A stretch of DNA of 8,975 nt from the NCBI GenBank assembly GCA_011524785.1, contig WTJQ01000180.1, forward strand, positions 14,092 to 23,066, in the 5' to 3' direction. Each line of letters opens with the position of its first letter. Position 1 is the stretch's first letter. A program made the position numbers and the translations under genes. This document shows positions 1-6,465 of this stretch, in pieces. This stretch comes from Planctomycetota bacterium. GTDB lineage: Bacteria > Planctomycetota > UBA1135 > GCA-002686595. The notes below the pieces were generated by a model, which had not been told where the DNA came from, did not search any database, and saw nothing but the letters and a program-made list of their open reading frames with translations.

Positions 1-9
1 CCACCTCCT
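1..9 (-). promoter_or_regulatory. Strong Shine-Dalgarno for a gene lying left of the window
   Basis: Read on the minus strand, the first nine bases are AGGAGGTGG, a near-perfect complement to the 16S rRNA tail. It lies about 25 nt downstream of the stop of the membrane-protein gene at 34-501, so a further co-directional gene probably starts just outside the window. The start codon itself is not visible, so this is an inference. Confidence 0.5.
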
Positions 10-17
10 GGGGGCCG

Positions 18-31
18 CTCGCCAGGGCGAG
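18..31 (-). repeat. Short GC stem-loop after the membrane-protein gene
   Basis: CTCGC (18-22) and GCGAG (27-31) are inverted repeats around a four-base loop, three bases beyond the stop codon of the gene at 34-501. There is no U-tract and the stem is short. Because a strong ribosome binding site follows at 1-9, it may be a weak terminator, an intercistronic hairpin, or chance. Confidence 0.3.
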
Positions 32-33
32 GC

Positions 34-501
34 TCACGACGAGCGCCTCCGCACGAGGGCCAGAAGAGGCAGCAAGGCCCATGCGAGCTCGATCCCGAAG
101 CGCACGACCGGCTCGCCGAAGACGGGCGGCAGGACGTCGTCGAGGAACGCCGTCCACGCCAGCAGCCAGCCCGTCCACGCCGCGGCCGCCAGCAGCGCGA
201 AGCGGACGCGGACACTGTCCCCGGCAGCGCGCAGCAGGCGCGGCAGCAGCCACAGTGCTGCCACCGTGAGCGCCACGGCGAGTCCCCCCTTCCACCAGGC
301 GCGCGCGGCGTACAGCCCGACGGCCTCGAGGCCCTCGCGGAAGGCTCGCCACAGGTGCACGTGCCAGCGGGAGACGTCCGCCAGGGCCGCCAGTCCGCAC
401 CACGTCCACCCCGCCCGTCGCGCACGCACCGGCGCGCCCGTGTGCAGGGCGAGGGCGAGCAGGAGCCAGGTGGCGGCGCAGACGAGGCGAACTTCGAGCA
501 C
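34..501 (-). CDS. Small multi-pass membrane protein, function unknown
   Basis: I do not recognise this 155-residue protein. It shows about four hydrophobic segments, near residues 4-20, 72-88, 100-120 and 132-150, with an Arg/Trp-rich stretch between the first two (around residues 24-70) and a basic end (RRRSS), so it is probably an inner-membrane protein. I chose the GTG at 501 because GGGAG (511-515) precedes it by nine bases and because the hydrophobic part begins right after it. The frame stays open to an ATG at 588 and another at 717, but the extra residues are Arg/Ser/Gly-rich and would overlap hutU. It is divergent from hutU and may be followed by another gene to the left. The existence of the gene is likely; the exact start is less sure. 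Confidence 0.68.
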   Translation of the reverse strand: MLEVRLVCAATWLLLALALHTGAPVRARRAGWTWCGLAALADVSRWHVHLWRAFREGLEAVGLYAARAWWKGGLAVALTVAALWLLPRLLRAAGDSVRVRFALLAAAAWTGWLLAWTAFLDDVLPPVFGEPVVRFGIELAWALLPLLALVRRRSS

Positions 502-510
502 GAGGGGATT

Positions 511-515
511 CTCCC
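511..515 (-). promoter_or_regulatory. Ribosome binding site deciding the GTG start at 501
   Basis: On the minus strand this reads GGGAG, nine bases before the GTG at 501. It is the main reason for preferring that start over the upstream ATGs that overlap hutU. Confidence 0.5.
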
Positions 516-529
516 GCCCCGCGGGGGCG
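515..529. repeat. GC-rich inverted repeat between divergent genes
   Basis: CGCCCC (515-520) and GGGGCG (524-529) form a perfect six-base stem around GCG. It abuts the ribosome binding site of the membrane-protein gene on one side and lies about 38 bp before the hutU -10-like element on the other. It could be a leader hairpin or an operator for the divergent pair. In DNA this GC-rich it could also be chance. Confidence 0.3.
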
Positions 530-567
530 CCCACAAGGGAACCCCGAGACCCTCGCGACTTCCGGGC

Positions 568-573
568 TATCCT
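568..573 (+). promoter_or_regulatory. -10-like element of hutU
   Basis: TATCCT, within GGCTATCCT, lies 13 bases before the hutU ATG and is one of the few AT-containing stretches in the gap. No convincing -35 box and no Shine-Dalgarno are visible. The spacing implies a very short leader. Confidence 0.35.
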
Positions 574-586
574 GCTCCCTCGCGCC

Positions 587-2281
587 ATGACTGCCACCGA
601 TCCCGCCACCTTCGACCCCGCCCAGCTCGTCCTCGGTCCCCAGCAGGCCCCGCGGGGTCCGGAGCGGACCTGCCGGACCTGGGCCGCCGAGGGGGCCATG
701 CGGATGCTGCTCAACAACCTCGACGCCGAGGTGGCCGAGCGTCCCGAGGACCTCGTGGTCTACGGAGGCACGGGGCGCGCCGCGCGCGACCTCGACTCCC
801 TGCGCGCGATCTGCTCGACGCTGCAGCGCCTCGCGCCCGACGAGACGCTCCTCGTGCAGTCGGGGCGGCCGGTGGGCGTCTTCCGGACGCACGAGCGTGC
901 CCCGCGCGTGCTGATCGCCAACTCGAACCTCGTGGGCAACTGGGCCAACTGGGAGCACTTCCGCGAGCTCGAGCGCCAGGGCCTGATGATGTACGGCCAG
1001 ATGACGGCCGGCTCGTGGATCTACATCGGGACCCAGGGGATCCTGCAGGGCACCTACGAGACCTTCGCGGCCTCGGCGAAGCAGCACTTCGGTGGGACGC
1101 TCAAGGGCCGCCTGCTCGTGACCGCGGGCCTCGGCGGCATGGGGGGAGCCCAGCCCCTCGCAGCCACGATGAACGAGGCCACCTGTCTCATCGCGGACAT
1201 CGAGGAGGCGCGCATCGACTTCCGCCTGCGTACGCGCTACCTCGACGAGAAGGTCGACGGCGTCGACGCCGCCATCGATCGCGCGCTCGAGTACAAGGAG
1301 CAGGGGATCGCACGCTCGGTCGGCGTCCTCTGCAACGCGACCGAGCTGCTCGAGCGGCTCCTCGAGCGCAACATCACGCCGGACGTCCTCACGGACCAGA
1401 CCAGCGCCCACGACCCGCTGGGGGGCTACGTGCCGGAGGGCATGACCGCCGAGGAGGCCTTCGCCCTTCGCGACGCGGATCCGAAGGCCTACGAGGACGC
1501 CTCCTACAGGACGATGGTCCGCCACTGCGAGCAGATGATCGAGCTCCAGCGCCGCGGTGCCGACACCTTCGACTACGGCAACAACCTCCGGGGACACGCG
1601 AAGGCCGCAGGCCTCGAGAACGCCTTCGACTTCGAGGGCTTCGTGCCCAAGTACATCCGTCCGCTCTTCTGCGAGGGCAAGGGGCCCTTCCGCTGGGCGG
1701 CCCTCTCCGGCGACCCGGAGGACATCCGCGTCACCGACGAGATCATCCTGGAGCTCTTCCCCGAGGACGAGGCCCTGGCGCGCTGGATCCGGATGGCGCA
1801 GGAGCGCGTGGCCTTCCAGGGGCTCCCGGCCCGCATCTGCTGGCTGGGCTACCGCCAGAGGGACATTGCGGGCCTCGCGTTCAACCAGGCCGTGCGCGAC
1901 GGCCGCCTGAAGGCTCCCGTGGTCATTGGCCGGGACCACCTCGACTGCGGCTCGGTGGCGTCGCCCAACCGCGAGACCGAGGGGATGCGCGACGGCACCG
2001 ACGCGGTCGCCGACTGGCCGCTCCTCAACTGCATGCTCAACGTGGCCTCCGGCGCGAGCTGGGTCAGCTTCCACCACGGCGGCGGCGTGGGCATGGGCTA
2101 CTCGCTGCACGCCGGCCAGGTGACCGTCGCCGACGGGACGGAGGCGGCCGACGAGGCGCTGCGCGCGGTCCTCACCAACGATCCCGGCACCGGCGTCATG
2201 CGCCACGCGGACGCCGGCTACCCCGAGGCGCTCGCCTGCGCGGACGAGCGTGACCTGGACCTGCCCCTGCGCCGGGACTGA
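587..2281 (+). CDS. hutU: Urocanate hydratase (urocanase)
   Basis: This enzyme converts urocanate and water to 4-imidazolone-5-propanoate, the second step of cytoplasmic histidine degradation, using tightly bound NAD+ as an electrophile. The 564-residue product has the usual family length. Family landmarks appear in order: [12 protein letters not shown] at 57-68, the glycine-rich [18 protein letters not shown]+ loop at 181-195, YGNNLRG at 330-336, [19 protein letters not shown] at 352-370, the urocanase signature [10 protein letters not shown] at 410-419 with the active-site Cys418, then [20 protein letters not shown] at 448-467 and the [13 protein letters not shown] segment at 494-506. Arg423 stands where I remember Gly in well-known urocanases. 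The ATG at 587 is chosen because the family N-terminus begins shortly after it; the open frame further upstream is not urocanase-like. No hutH, hutI or hutG is present in the window. Confidence 0.98.
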   Translation: MTATDPATFDPAQLVLGPQQAPRGPERTCRTWAAEGAMRMLLNNLDAEVAERPEDLVVYGGTGRAARDLDSLRAICSTLQRLAPDETLLVQSGRPVGVFRTHERAPRVLIANSNLVGNWANWEHFRELERQGLMMYGQMTAGSWIYIGTQGILQGTYETFAASAKQHFGGTLKGRLLVTAGLGGMGGAQPLAATMNEATCLIADIEEARIDFRLRTRYLDEKVDGVDAAIDRALEYKEQGIARSVGVLCNATELLERLLERNITPDVLTDQTSAHDPLGGYVPEGMTAEEAFALRDADPKAYEDASYRTMVRHCEQMIELQRRGADTFDYGNNLRGHAKAAGLENAFDFEGFVPKYIRPLFCEGKGPFRWAALSGDPEDIRVTDEIILELFPEDEALARWIRMAQERVAFQGLPARICWLGYRQRDIAGLAFNQAVRDGRLKAPVVIGRDHLDCGSVASPNRETEGMRDGTDAVADWPLLNCMLNVASGASWVSFHHGGGVGMGYSLHAGQVTVADGTEAADEALRAVLTNDPGTGVMRHADAGYPEALACADERDLDLPLRRD

Positions 2282-2311
2282 CGGTCGTCTCGGGCGCGAA
2301 GGCTCGTCGGG

Positions 2312-2327
2312 GGCCGCTCCCGCGGCC
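2312..2327. terminator. GC hairpin between the convergent hutU and pyrE genes
   Basis: GGCCGC (2312-2317) and GCGGCC (2322-2327) form a perfect six-base stem with a TCCC loop, extendable by one G-T pair. It begins 31 bases after the hutU stop, and its right arm ends on the pyrE stop codon, so it could serve transcripts from both sides. There is no T-run on either strand, so it is only a candidate terminator. Confidence 0.45.
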
Positions 2328-2980
2328 TACTCGGCCGCGCCGTACTGGGCACGGTAGGCCGCGATGCGCTCGCGGTCCTCGGCCCCCAGTCGATCCCCCA
2401 GGTGCTCGAGGATCTCGTCGAGCGTCACGATCGCGTGGGTGGGCATGGAGAACTCCTCCGCCAGCTCGGCGAGGGCCGTGCGCTCCCCCGTCCCGCGCTC
2501 CTGGCGATTGACCGAGACCACCAGGCCCGCGAGCTCGACCGCCGCGGCGCTGCGCAGGACCGGCACGGTCTCCCGGATCGAGGTCCCCGCGGTCGTGACG
2601 TCCTCGACGATCAGCACGCGGTCGCCGTCCTGGAGGCGGTGCCCCACCAGGGTGCCACCCTCCCCGTGGTCCTTGGCCTCCTTGCGGTTGAAGCAGAAGG
2701 CCACGTCGCGGCCTCGCTCGGCGAAGGCCGCCGAGACCGCGGCGACCAGCGGGATGCCCTTGTACGCGGGGCCGAAGAGGACGTCGAAGCCCTCGGGGAA
2801 GGCCCGCTCGATGGCGTCGGCGTACGCGTGCCCGAGCTTCCGCAGCTGGGTCCCCGTGCGGTACAGCCCCGTGTTCACGAAGTAGGGCGTCTTCCTGCCG
2901 CTCTTGGTGGTGAAGTCCCCGAAGGTCAGGACCTGGACCTCGAGCATGAAGTCGACGAAGGCGCGCTGGTACTCCTGCAT
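2327..2980 (-). CDS. pyrE: Orotate phosphoribosyltransferase
   Basis: It transfers the phosphoribosyl group of PRPP to orotate, giving OMP and pyrophosphate, the fifth step of de novo pyrimidine synthesis in the cytoplasm. The 217-residue length fits the enterobacterial-type PyrE, and the match I remember runs almost end to end: an N-terminal YQRAFVDF, FGDFTTKSGRKTPYFVN at 20-36, LFGPAYKGIP at 68-77, the catalytic flexible loop FNRKEAKDHGEGGTLVG at 97-113 (Lys100, Lys103, His105), and the PRPP-binding signature VLIVEDVTTAGTS at 122-134. The ATG at 2980 gives the family N-terminus directly. There is no Shine-Dalgarno before it; instead TAGCAT sits nine bases upstream. It converges with hutU, and no other pyr gene is in the window. 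All catalytic elements are intact. Confidence 0.98.
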   Translation of the reverse strand: MQEYQRAFVDFMLEVQVLTFGDFTTKSGRKTPYFVNTGLYRTGTQLRKLGHAYADAIERAFPEGFDVLFGPAYKGIPLVAAVSAAFAERGRDVAFCFNRKEAKDHGEGGTLVGHRLQDGDRVLIVEDVTTAGTSIRETVPVLRSAAAVELAGLVVSVNRQERGTGERTALAELAEEFSMPTHAIVTLDEILEHLGDRLGAEDRERIAAYRAQYGAAE

Positions 2981-2989
2981 GGCGCGCGC

Positions 2990-2995
2990 ATGCTA
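2990..2995 (-). promoter_or_regulatory. -10-like element of pyrE
   Basis: On the minus strand GCTAGCAT precedes the pyrE ATG, with TAGCAT ending nine bases before it. No Shine-Dalgarno lies in between, which suggests a leaderless or very short-leader transcript. The overlapping GCATGC palindrome contains an out-of-frame ATG at 2991. Confidence 0.4.
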
Positions 2996-3036
2996 GCGGC
3001 AGGGCCACGACGTCGCGAGGGAGTCCGCCCCCATGC

Positions 3037-3075
3037 GAGCGGCGGCGGGACCCACGAGGGATGCCGCCGCCGCTC
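3037..3075 (-). terminator. Long 12-bp stem-loop downstream of the lectin-dehydrogenase gene
   Basis: GAGCGGCGGCGG (3037-3048) and CCGCCGCCGCTC (3064-3075) pair perfectly over 12 bases around a 15-base loop, which itself holds a three-base CCC/GGG mini-stem. It lies about 38 bases past the stop of the gene at 3114-6281 and about 57 bases upstream of the pyrE start. This is the strongest fold I found in the window. No U-tract follows, so termination is likely but unproven. Confidence 0.6.
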
Positions 3076-3081
3076 TCCCGA

Positions 3082-3095
3082 CCCCGCAGGCGGGG
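3082..3095 (-). terminator. First GC stem-loop after the lectin-dehydrogenase gene
   Basis: CCCCG (3082-3086) and CGGGG (3091-3095) form a five-base stem with a CAGG loop, 18 bases past the stop codon and directly before the longer 12-bp hairpin. Together they make a tandem pair. Confidence 0.4.
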
Positions 3096-3113
3096 CCGTC
3101 GCTTCGCCGAGGC

Positions 3114-6100
3114 TCAGTTCAGGAGCAGCTCGATGGCGCTCGAGAAGTTCGAGGTCGGACCCGGGTTGTTGTCCCGGTACCAGAACTGGAAGTTCCACGT
3201 CGCGCCGGGCGTGAACGTCACGCCGTTGAGCGGCTGGCTCAGGTCGACGGAGAGGTCGACGCGGCCATTCGGCCCCGAGTTCTGCACGTTGTTGCTGAAG
3301 CGCCCGATGGGGGAGCCGAGGCACAGGATGCCCTGGCCGACCGCGACGCTGGCCGTGCTCTGCGAGGCGACCATGTAGCCGAACTGGTTGGTGGGCAGGT
3401 TCGTGATCTCGAAGGACACGTCGTTGGCCGCCACCGTGCAGCCGCCCGTGCTGCTCATGGCAGCCCCCAGGCCCGTGGAGTTGAGGGAGCCCAGGCAGAC
3501 CGTCGCCGGGCTGCAGGAGCACTCGTCCGGGATCCCGTCCTGGTTCGAGTCGGAGCTGGTCCCGCTGGCGATGTCACACACGTCCGAGATGCCGTTCTCG
3601 TTGCAGTCGACCACGCCCTCGAAGTACACGCGCAGGATGCGGGCGCCCGTCTGGGTCGGGAAGTTGCCGCTGTCGGCGTAGAGCTCGGTGAAGTACAGGC
3701 CATCCGGGCCGGCCGCCAGGCCGACCGAGGTGGAGCGCCCGGTCCCCGTGTACTCGAGGAAGGGCAGGGGGCCCGCCGCGAGGTCTCCGTTGGAGTCGAT
3801 CACCCACTCGGTGATGCGCTTGCCGTTGGCCTGGGTGCCGGCCGCGTAGGTCGGACCCGACTCGGTGATGAAGGCGTGGTCCATCTTGCCAGCGGGGAAG
3901 CCCGAGCCGCCGAACACCTCCGTCTGGGCGAAGGCGATGTTCACCGGGCCGACCGCGGGCGCCCAGGTGTGGAGCGCGTTGATCGACATCGACGAGTTGG
4001 TGCCGTTCCAGCCGTAGTTCACCCCGCCGTCGACGCGGATGATCCGGTCGACCGAGGGCCCGTTCTCGACGGAGTACTGGGCTGCGTCCGAGTGGCGGTA
4101 GTCGCCGCCGAAGGGGTTGCGCAGGCCGTAGGCCCAGACCAGGTCGATGTCGGTCAGGCCGTTGGAGGGGTCGAAGAACGGGTTCAGCGGATAGGCCGAG
4201 CCGTTCTTCAGGATGCGCAGCGCCTTGCCTCGCGCGCTGTTCAGGTTCTGGCCCGTGGAGGCGTTGAACCCGTCCCCGTTGTGCACGAGCAGGCTGCCGT
4301 CGGGCATGAAGTGCACGTTGCTGATCTGGTGGCTCTGCCCCTGGGGCTCGCCGGCCAGGTCGAGGATCGTGTCCTGGGTCGCCGCGGTGCGGCCCCCGTC
4401 GATGCTCGTGAAGCGCACGACCTTCGGGTAGCGGACGCCGCCTGCGTCGTAGAGCATCGAGGCGTACACGTCGCCCGAGGCCGGGTCCACGTCGATGCCG
4501 GTCAGGCCCTGCTCCCCGTCACCGGGGAAGGCGCCCGAGGGCGTGTAGTTCAGCAGGCCGCTCGCGTAGGTGCCGACCGTGCCGTCGTTGGAGACCGTCT
4601 TGATCTGGCCGTAGAGCTCGGTGACGTAGAAGAGGACGTCGTCGGGCTCCGTCCCGGGGTCGGGCACGAAGGCGACGTTGACGGGCATCGTGAAGCCCTC
4701 GGCGATCACCTCGACGCGGTAGCCCTCCTGCATCGGCAGCCAGGGGATGTCGAAGCCGCGCGCCAGCTGGTTGAACGAGGGCTGCGTCTGGCCCGAGGTC
4801 GCGTTCCAGGTGGTGCCGTCCGAGGCCACCCACAGGACGCGGGTGGCGTTCGAGCCGAGGGAGAGCCCCGGGAGCAGCACCTCGACCCGCTGGCACTCCT
4901 GGTCGAAGAACACCAGGTTGGTGGGGGACAGGCTCATGGGCGAGCTGCCCGCCGCGATGGTCACGCGCACCGGCTCGTGGTGCGAGAGCAGGGGGCCGTT
5001 GGTGATCGAGGGCGCGCCTCCCGCGCCGGCCGCCAGCTCGAGCATCAGGTCCGGGTGCGGGGACTCCAGGACGATGCGGCGCCCGTTGGCGAAGCCGGGG
5101 AAGCTCGCCGGCTGGCCGTTCGAGGCGACGGTCCACTCGATCGGAGCGTTGTCGAGGACGTCCTCGACCTCCAGCGGGAACCGCTGGGACCAGGCGCCCG
5201 TGGCGAACATGCGCTCGCCCCAGCCGCCCCACTCGCTGGCAGGATCGCCGGAGGAGTCGCGGTGGCGGGCGCGGAGGATGTAGGTGGTGTTCTCGTCGAG
5301 CTCCCCGCGACCGGCGAGCGGGCCCTCGAAGACCCCGTCACCGAGGTGCATGTGGAGGGCCGTGGGCAGGGGGCGGCAGTCCGCGCGCCAGACGCGGACC
5401 GGGGGGCTCGCCTGCCAGATCTCGTAGTCGCTGCAGACGAGCGTGTCCCCCGCGTCCATGTCGGAGAACGGCAGGGTCTCCATGTGCACGTCGAAGGGGT
5501 TCACCTGCTGCCCCGTCGTGCCGGGCTCGCTGATGACCGCCGTCGCGGGGGGGGTGTTGCCCGAGGAGCTCTGGGACTGCTCGTCGAAGGTCCACTCGAG
5601 GACCTCGTGGGTCCCCGGCTGGCCGTCGCGGGCGGCCGTGAAGCCGACCCAGCCCTGCGTCGTGCCGGCGGGGAGCGCGGCCGCGAGGTCGATCGGCACG
5701 GTGAGCGCGGGCGAGACGAGGTCATCCACGTAGACCTGCATCGAGCCCGGGGCGTAGGTGATCCGCACCGTGTGCTCGAGGCCGTCGTCGAACGGGGCCA
5801 CGAGGCTCGAGACCCCGAGGGACGCGGCGATGGTTCCCTGGTTCACCGCCACGTGGGGCGCCGTGGTGTCGGCCGCGAGGCCCGAGCCGCAGAAGAAGTC
5901 GACCTGGGTGTCGAGCTCGATCGAGACCGACCAGGGGATGAGGTCGAGGCCCATGGCGCAGCCCCCGTTGCCGATGGCGGTGGGCGAGGAGGCCTGGATG
6001 ACGAAGGCCATGCCCGCGCCGCCAGGAGTCAGCACCGTCTTGAAGGTGCTGGTCCAGGGCTCGGTCAGGGTCTGCTGCGAGGTCGCCCAGGCAGCACCCT

Positions 6101-6281
6101 TCGTGCCGAAGCTCGGCCCATCGAGGAGCAGCCGTCCGCCGGAGACGCGCGCGGCGTCGACGAGGCTCAGACCCGCGCTCGAGGAGAAGTCGGTGAAGGT
6201 GACGTCTGCCAGCGCGGGGGCCTGCGCGGCGGCTGCCAGGGTCAGGGCAGAGACGAAGGGACGAACGCGGAGGGGTGCCAT
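3114..6281 (-). CDS. Secreted lectin-like / PQQ-type sugar dehydrogenase multidomain protein
   Basis: This 1055-residue exported protein has a Sec signal peptide (1-25, ending PALA). Residues 29-233 look like an L-type lectin fold: AMAFVI-type strand, SVSIELDT (118-125), HVAVN (143-147) and HTVRITYAPGSMQVYVDD (170-187). Residues about 243-362 look fibronectin III-like, and 375-515 form an unassigned beta-rich stretch. Residues about 518-888 match the glucose/sorbosone dehydrogenase propeller: SHQISNVHFMPDG (650-662, His651 in the place of the catalytic base), GKALRILKNG (685-694), WAYGLRNPFGGDYRH (716-730) and GGVNYGW (752-758). Two acidic Asp/Asn repeats (892-921) resemble calcium-binding loops, and residues 922-1055 form a C-terminal module I associate with planctomycetal exported proteins. 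It probably binds a glycan and oxidises a sugar or polyol outside the cytoplasm; substrate and cofactor are inferred. The ATG at 6281 lacks a Shine-Dalgarno but has TAGACT six bases upstream. Confidence 0.9.
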   Translation of the reverse strand: MAPLRVRPFVSALTLAAAAQAPALADVTFTDFSSSAGLSLVDAARVSGGRLLLDGPSFGTKGAAWATSQQTLTEPWTSTFKTVLTPGGAGMAFVIQASSPTAIGNGGCAMGLDLIPWSVSIELDTQVDFFCGSGLAADTTAPHVAVNQGTIAASLGVSSLVAPFDDGLEHTVRITYAPGSMQVYVDDLVSPALTVPIDLAAALPAGTTQGWVGFTAARDGQPGTHEVLEWTFDEQSQSSSGNTPPATAVISEPGTTGQQVNPFDVHMETLPFSDMDAGDTLVCSDYEIWQASPPVRVWRADCRPLPTALHMHLGDGVFEGPLAGRGELDENTTYILRARHRDSSGDPASEWGGWGERMFATGAWSQRFPLEVEDVLDNAPIEWTVASNGQPASFPGFANGRRIVLESPHPDLMLELAAGAGGAPSITNGPLLSHHEPVRVTIAAGSSPMSLSPTNLVFFDQECQRVEVLLPGLSLGSNATRVLWVASDGTTWNATSGQTQPSFNQLARGFDIPWLPMQEGYRVEVIAEGFTMPVNVAFVPDPGTEPDDVLFYVTELYGQIKTVSNDGTVGTYASGLLNYTPSGAFPGDGEQGLTGIDVDPASGDVYASMLYDAGGVRYPKVVRFTSIDGGRTAATQDTILDLAGEPQGQSHQISNVHFMPDGSLLVHNGDGFNASTGQNLNSARGKALRILKNGSAYPLNPFFDPSNGLTDIDLVWAYGLRNPFGGDYRHSDAAQYSVENGPSVDRIIRVDGGVNYGWNGTNSSMSINALHTWAPAVGPVNIAFAQTEVFGGSGFPAGKMDHAFITESGPTYAAGTQANGKRITEWVIDSNGDLAAGPLPFLEYTGTGRSTSVGLAAGPDGLYFTELYADSGNFPTQTGARILRVYFEGVVDCNENGISDVCDIASGTSSDSNQDGIPDECSCSPATVCLGSLNSTGLGAAMSSTGGCTVAANDVSFEITNLPTNQFGYMVASQSTASVAVGQGILCLGSPIGRFSNNVQNSGPNGRVDLSVDLSQPLNGVTFTPGATWNFQFWYRDNNPGPTSNFSSAIELLLN

Positions 6282-6287
6282 CCTGGA

Positions 6288-6293
6288 AGTCTA
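6288..6293 (-). promoter_or_regulatory. -10-like element of the lectin-dehydrogenase gene
   Basis: The minus strand reads CCTAGACT, with TAGACT ending six bases before the ATG at 6281. That is the distance expected if transcription starts at the start codon. The same hexamer precedes the zinc-ribbon gene. No Shine-Dalgarno is properly spaced. Confidence 0.5.
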
Positions 6294-6331
6294 GGACGCC
6301 GCCCCGATCGGCGCTGGCTCAGGCAGCGTCC
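6294..6331. repeat. Nested inverted repeats upstream of the lectin-dehydrogenase promoter
   Basis: GGACGC (6294-6299) and GCGTCC (6326-6331) are inverted arms that begin right next to the -10-like element. Inside them are the palindrome CCGATCGG (6304-6311) and a five-base stem CGCTG/CAGCG (6312-6316, 6324-6328). The position over the -35 region would suit a regulator site. The rest of the gap up to 6416 shows no gene or other structure I can support. Confidence 0.3.
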
Positions 6332-6416
6332 GAAGGTCGCATGCGCGAACAGACTGCACGGTCCGCCCCGGGATGGAGCGTTCCCGACATCAGCAGGACA
6401 CGAGAGGCGTTTCTCC

Positions 6417-6437
6417 GTCGCGCGCACGCAGCGCGAC
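6417..6437 (-). terminator. Second stem-loop after the outer-membrane protein gene
   Basis: GTCGCGC (6417-6423) and GCGCGAC (6431-6437) form a perfect seven-base stem around a seven-base loop. It abuts the hairpin at 6437-6455, sharing one base, and comes second when read from the gene at 6466-7512. No U-tract is present. Confidence 0.45.
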
Positions 6438-6455
6438 TGCCTCGCAGCGAGGCAG
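6437..6455 (-). terminator. First stem-loop after the outer-membrane protein gene
   Basis: CTGCCTCG (6437-6444) and CGAGGCAG (6448-6455) form a perfect eight-base stem with a three-base CAG loop, ten bases past the stop at 6466. The compactness and position make it a good terminator or 3'-end-stabiliser candidate despite the lack of a U-tract. Confidence 0.6.
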
Positions 6456-6465
6456 CTCCGAGGAA

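Noticed and set aside
266..586. N-terminal extension of hutU upstream of the ATG at 587
   Set aside because: The extra 107 residues are Arg/Ser/Pro-rich, unlike any urocanase N-terminus, and would overlap the divergent membrane-protein gene.
502..717. Longer start (ATG at 588 or 717) for the small membrane protein
   Set aside because: The added residues are basic and Ser/Gly-rich, would overlap hutU, and lack an SD, whereas the GTG at 501 has one.
355..2253. Second plus-strand open frame of 632 codons overlapping hutU
   Set aside because: Its product is extremely Arg/Pro/Gly-rich, while the overlapping frame encodes full-length urocanase.
2196..3008. Minus-strand open frame of 270 codons overlapping pyrE
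   Set aside because: It is out of frame with pyrE and its product is Arg/Gly/Ala-rich without motifs.
6332..6416. A small gene or RNA in the gap upstream of the secreted dehydrogenase
   Set aside because: I see no coding pattern, start signal or clear fold in this stretch.
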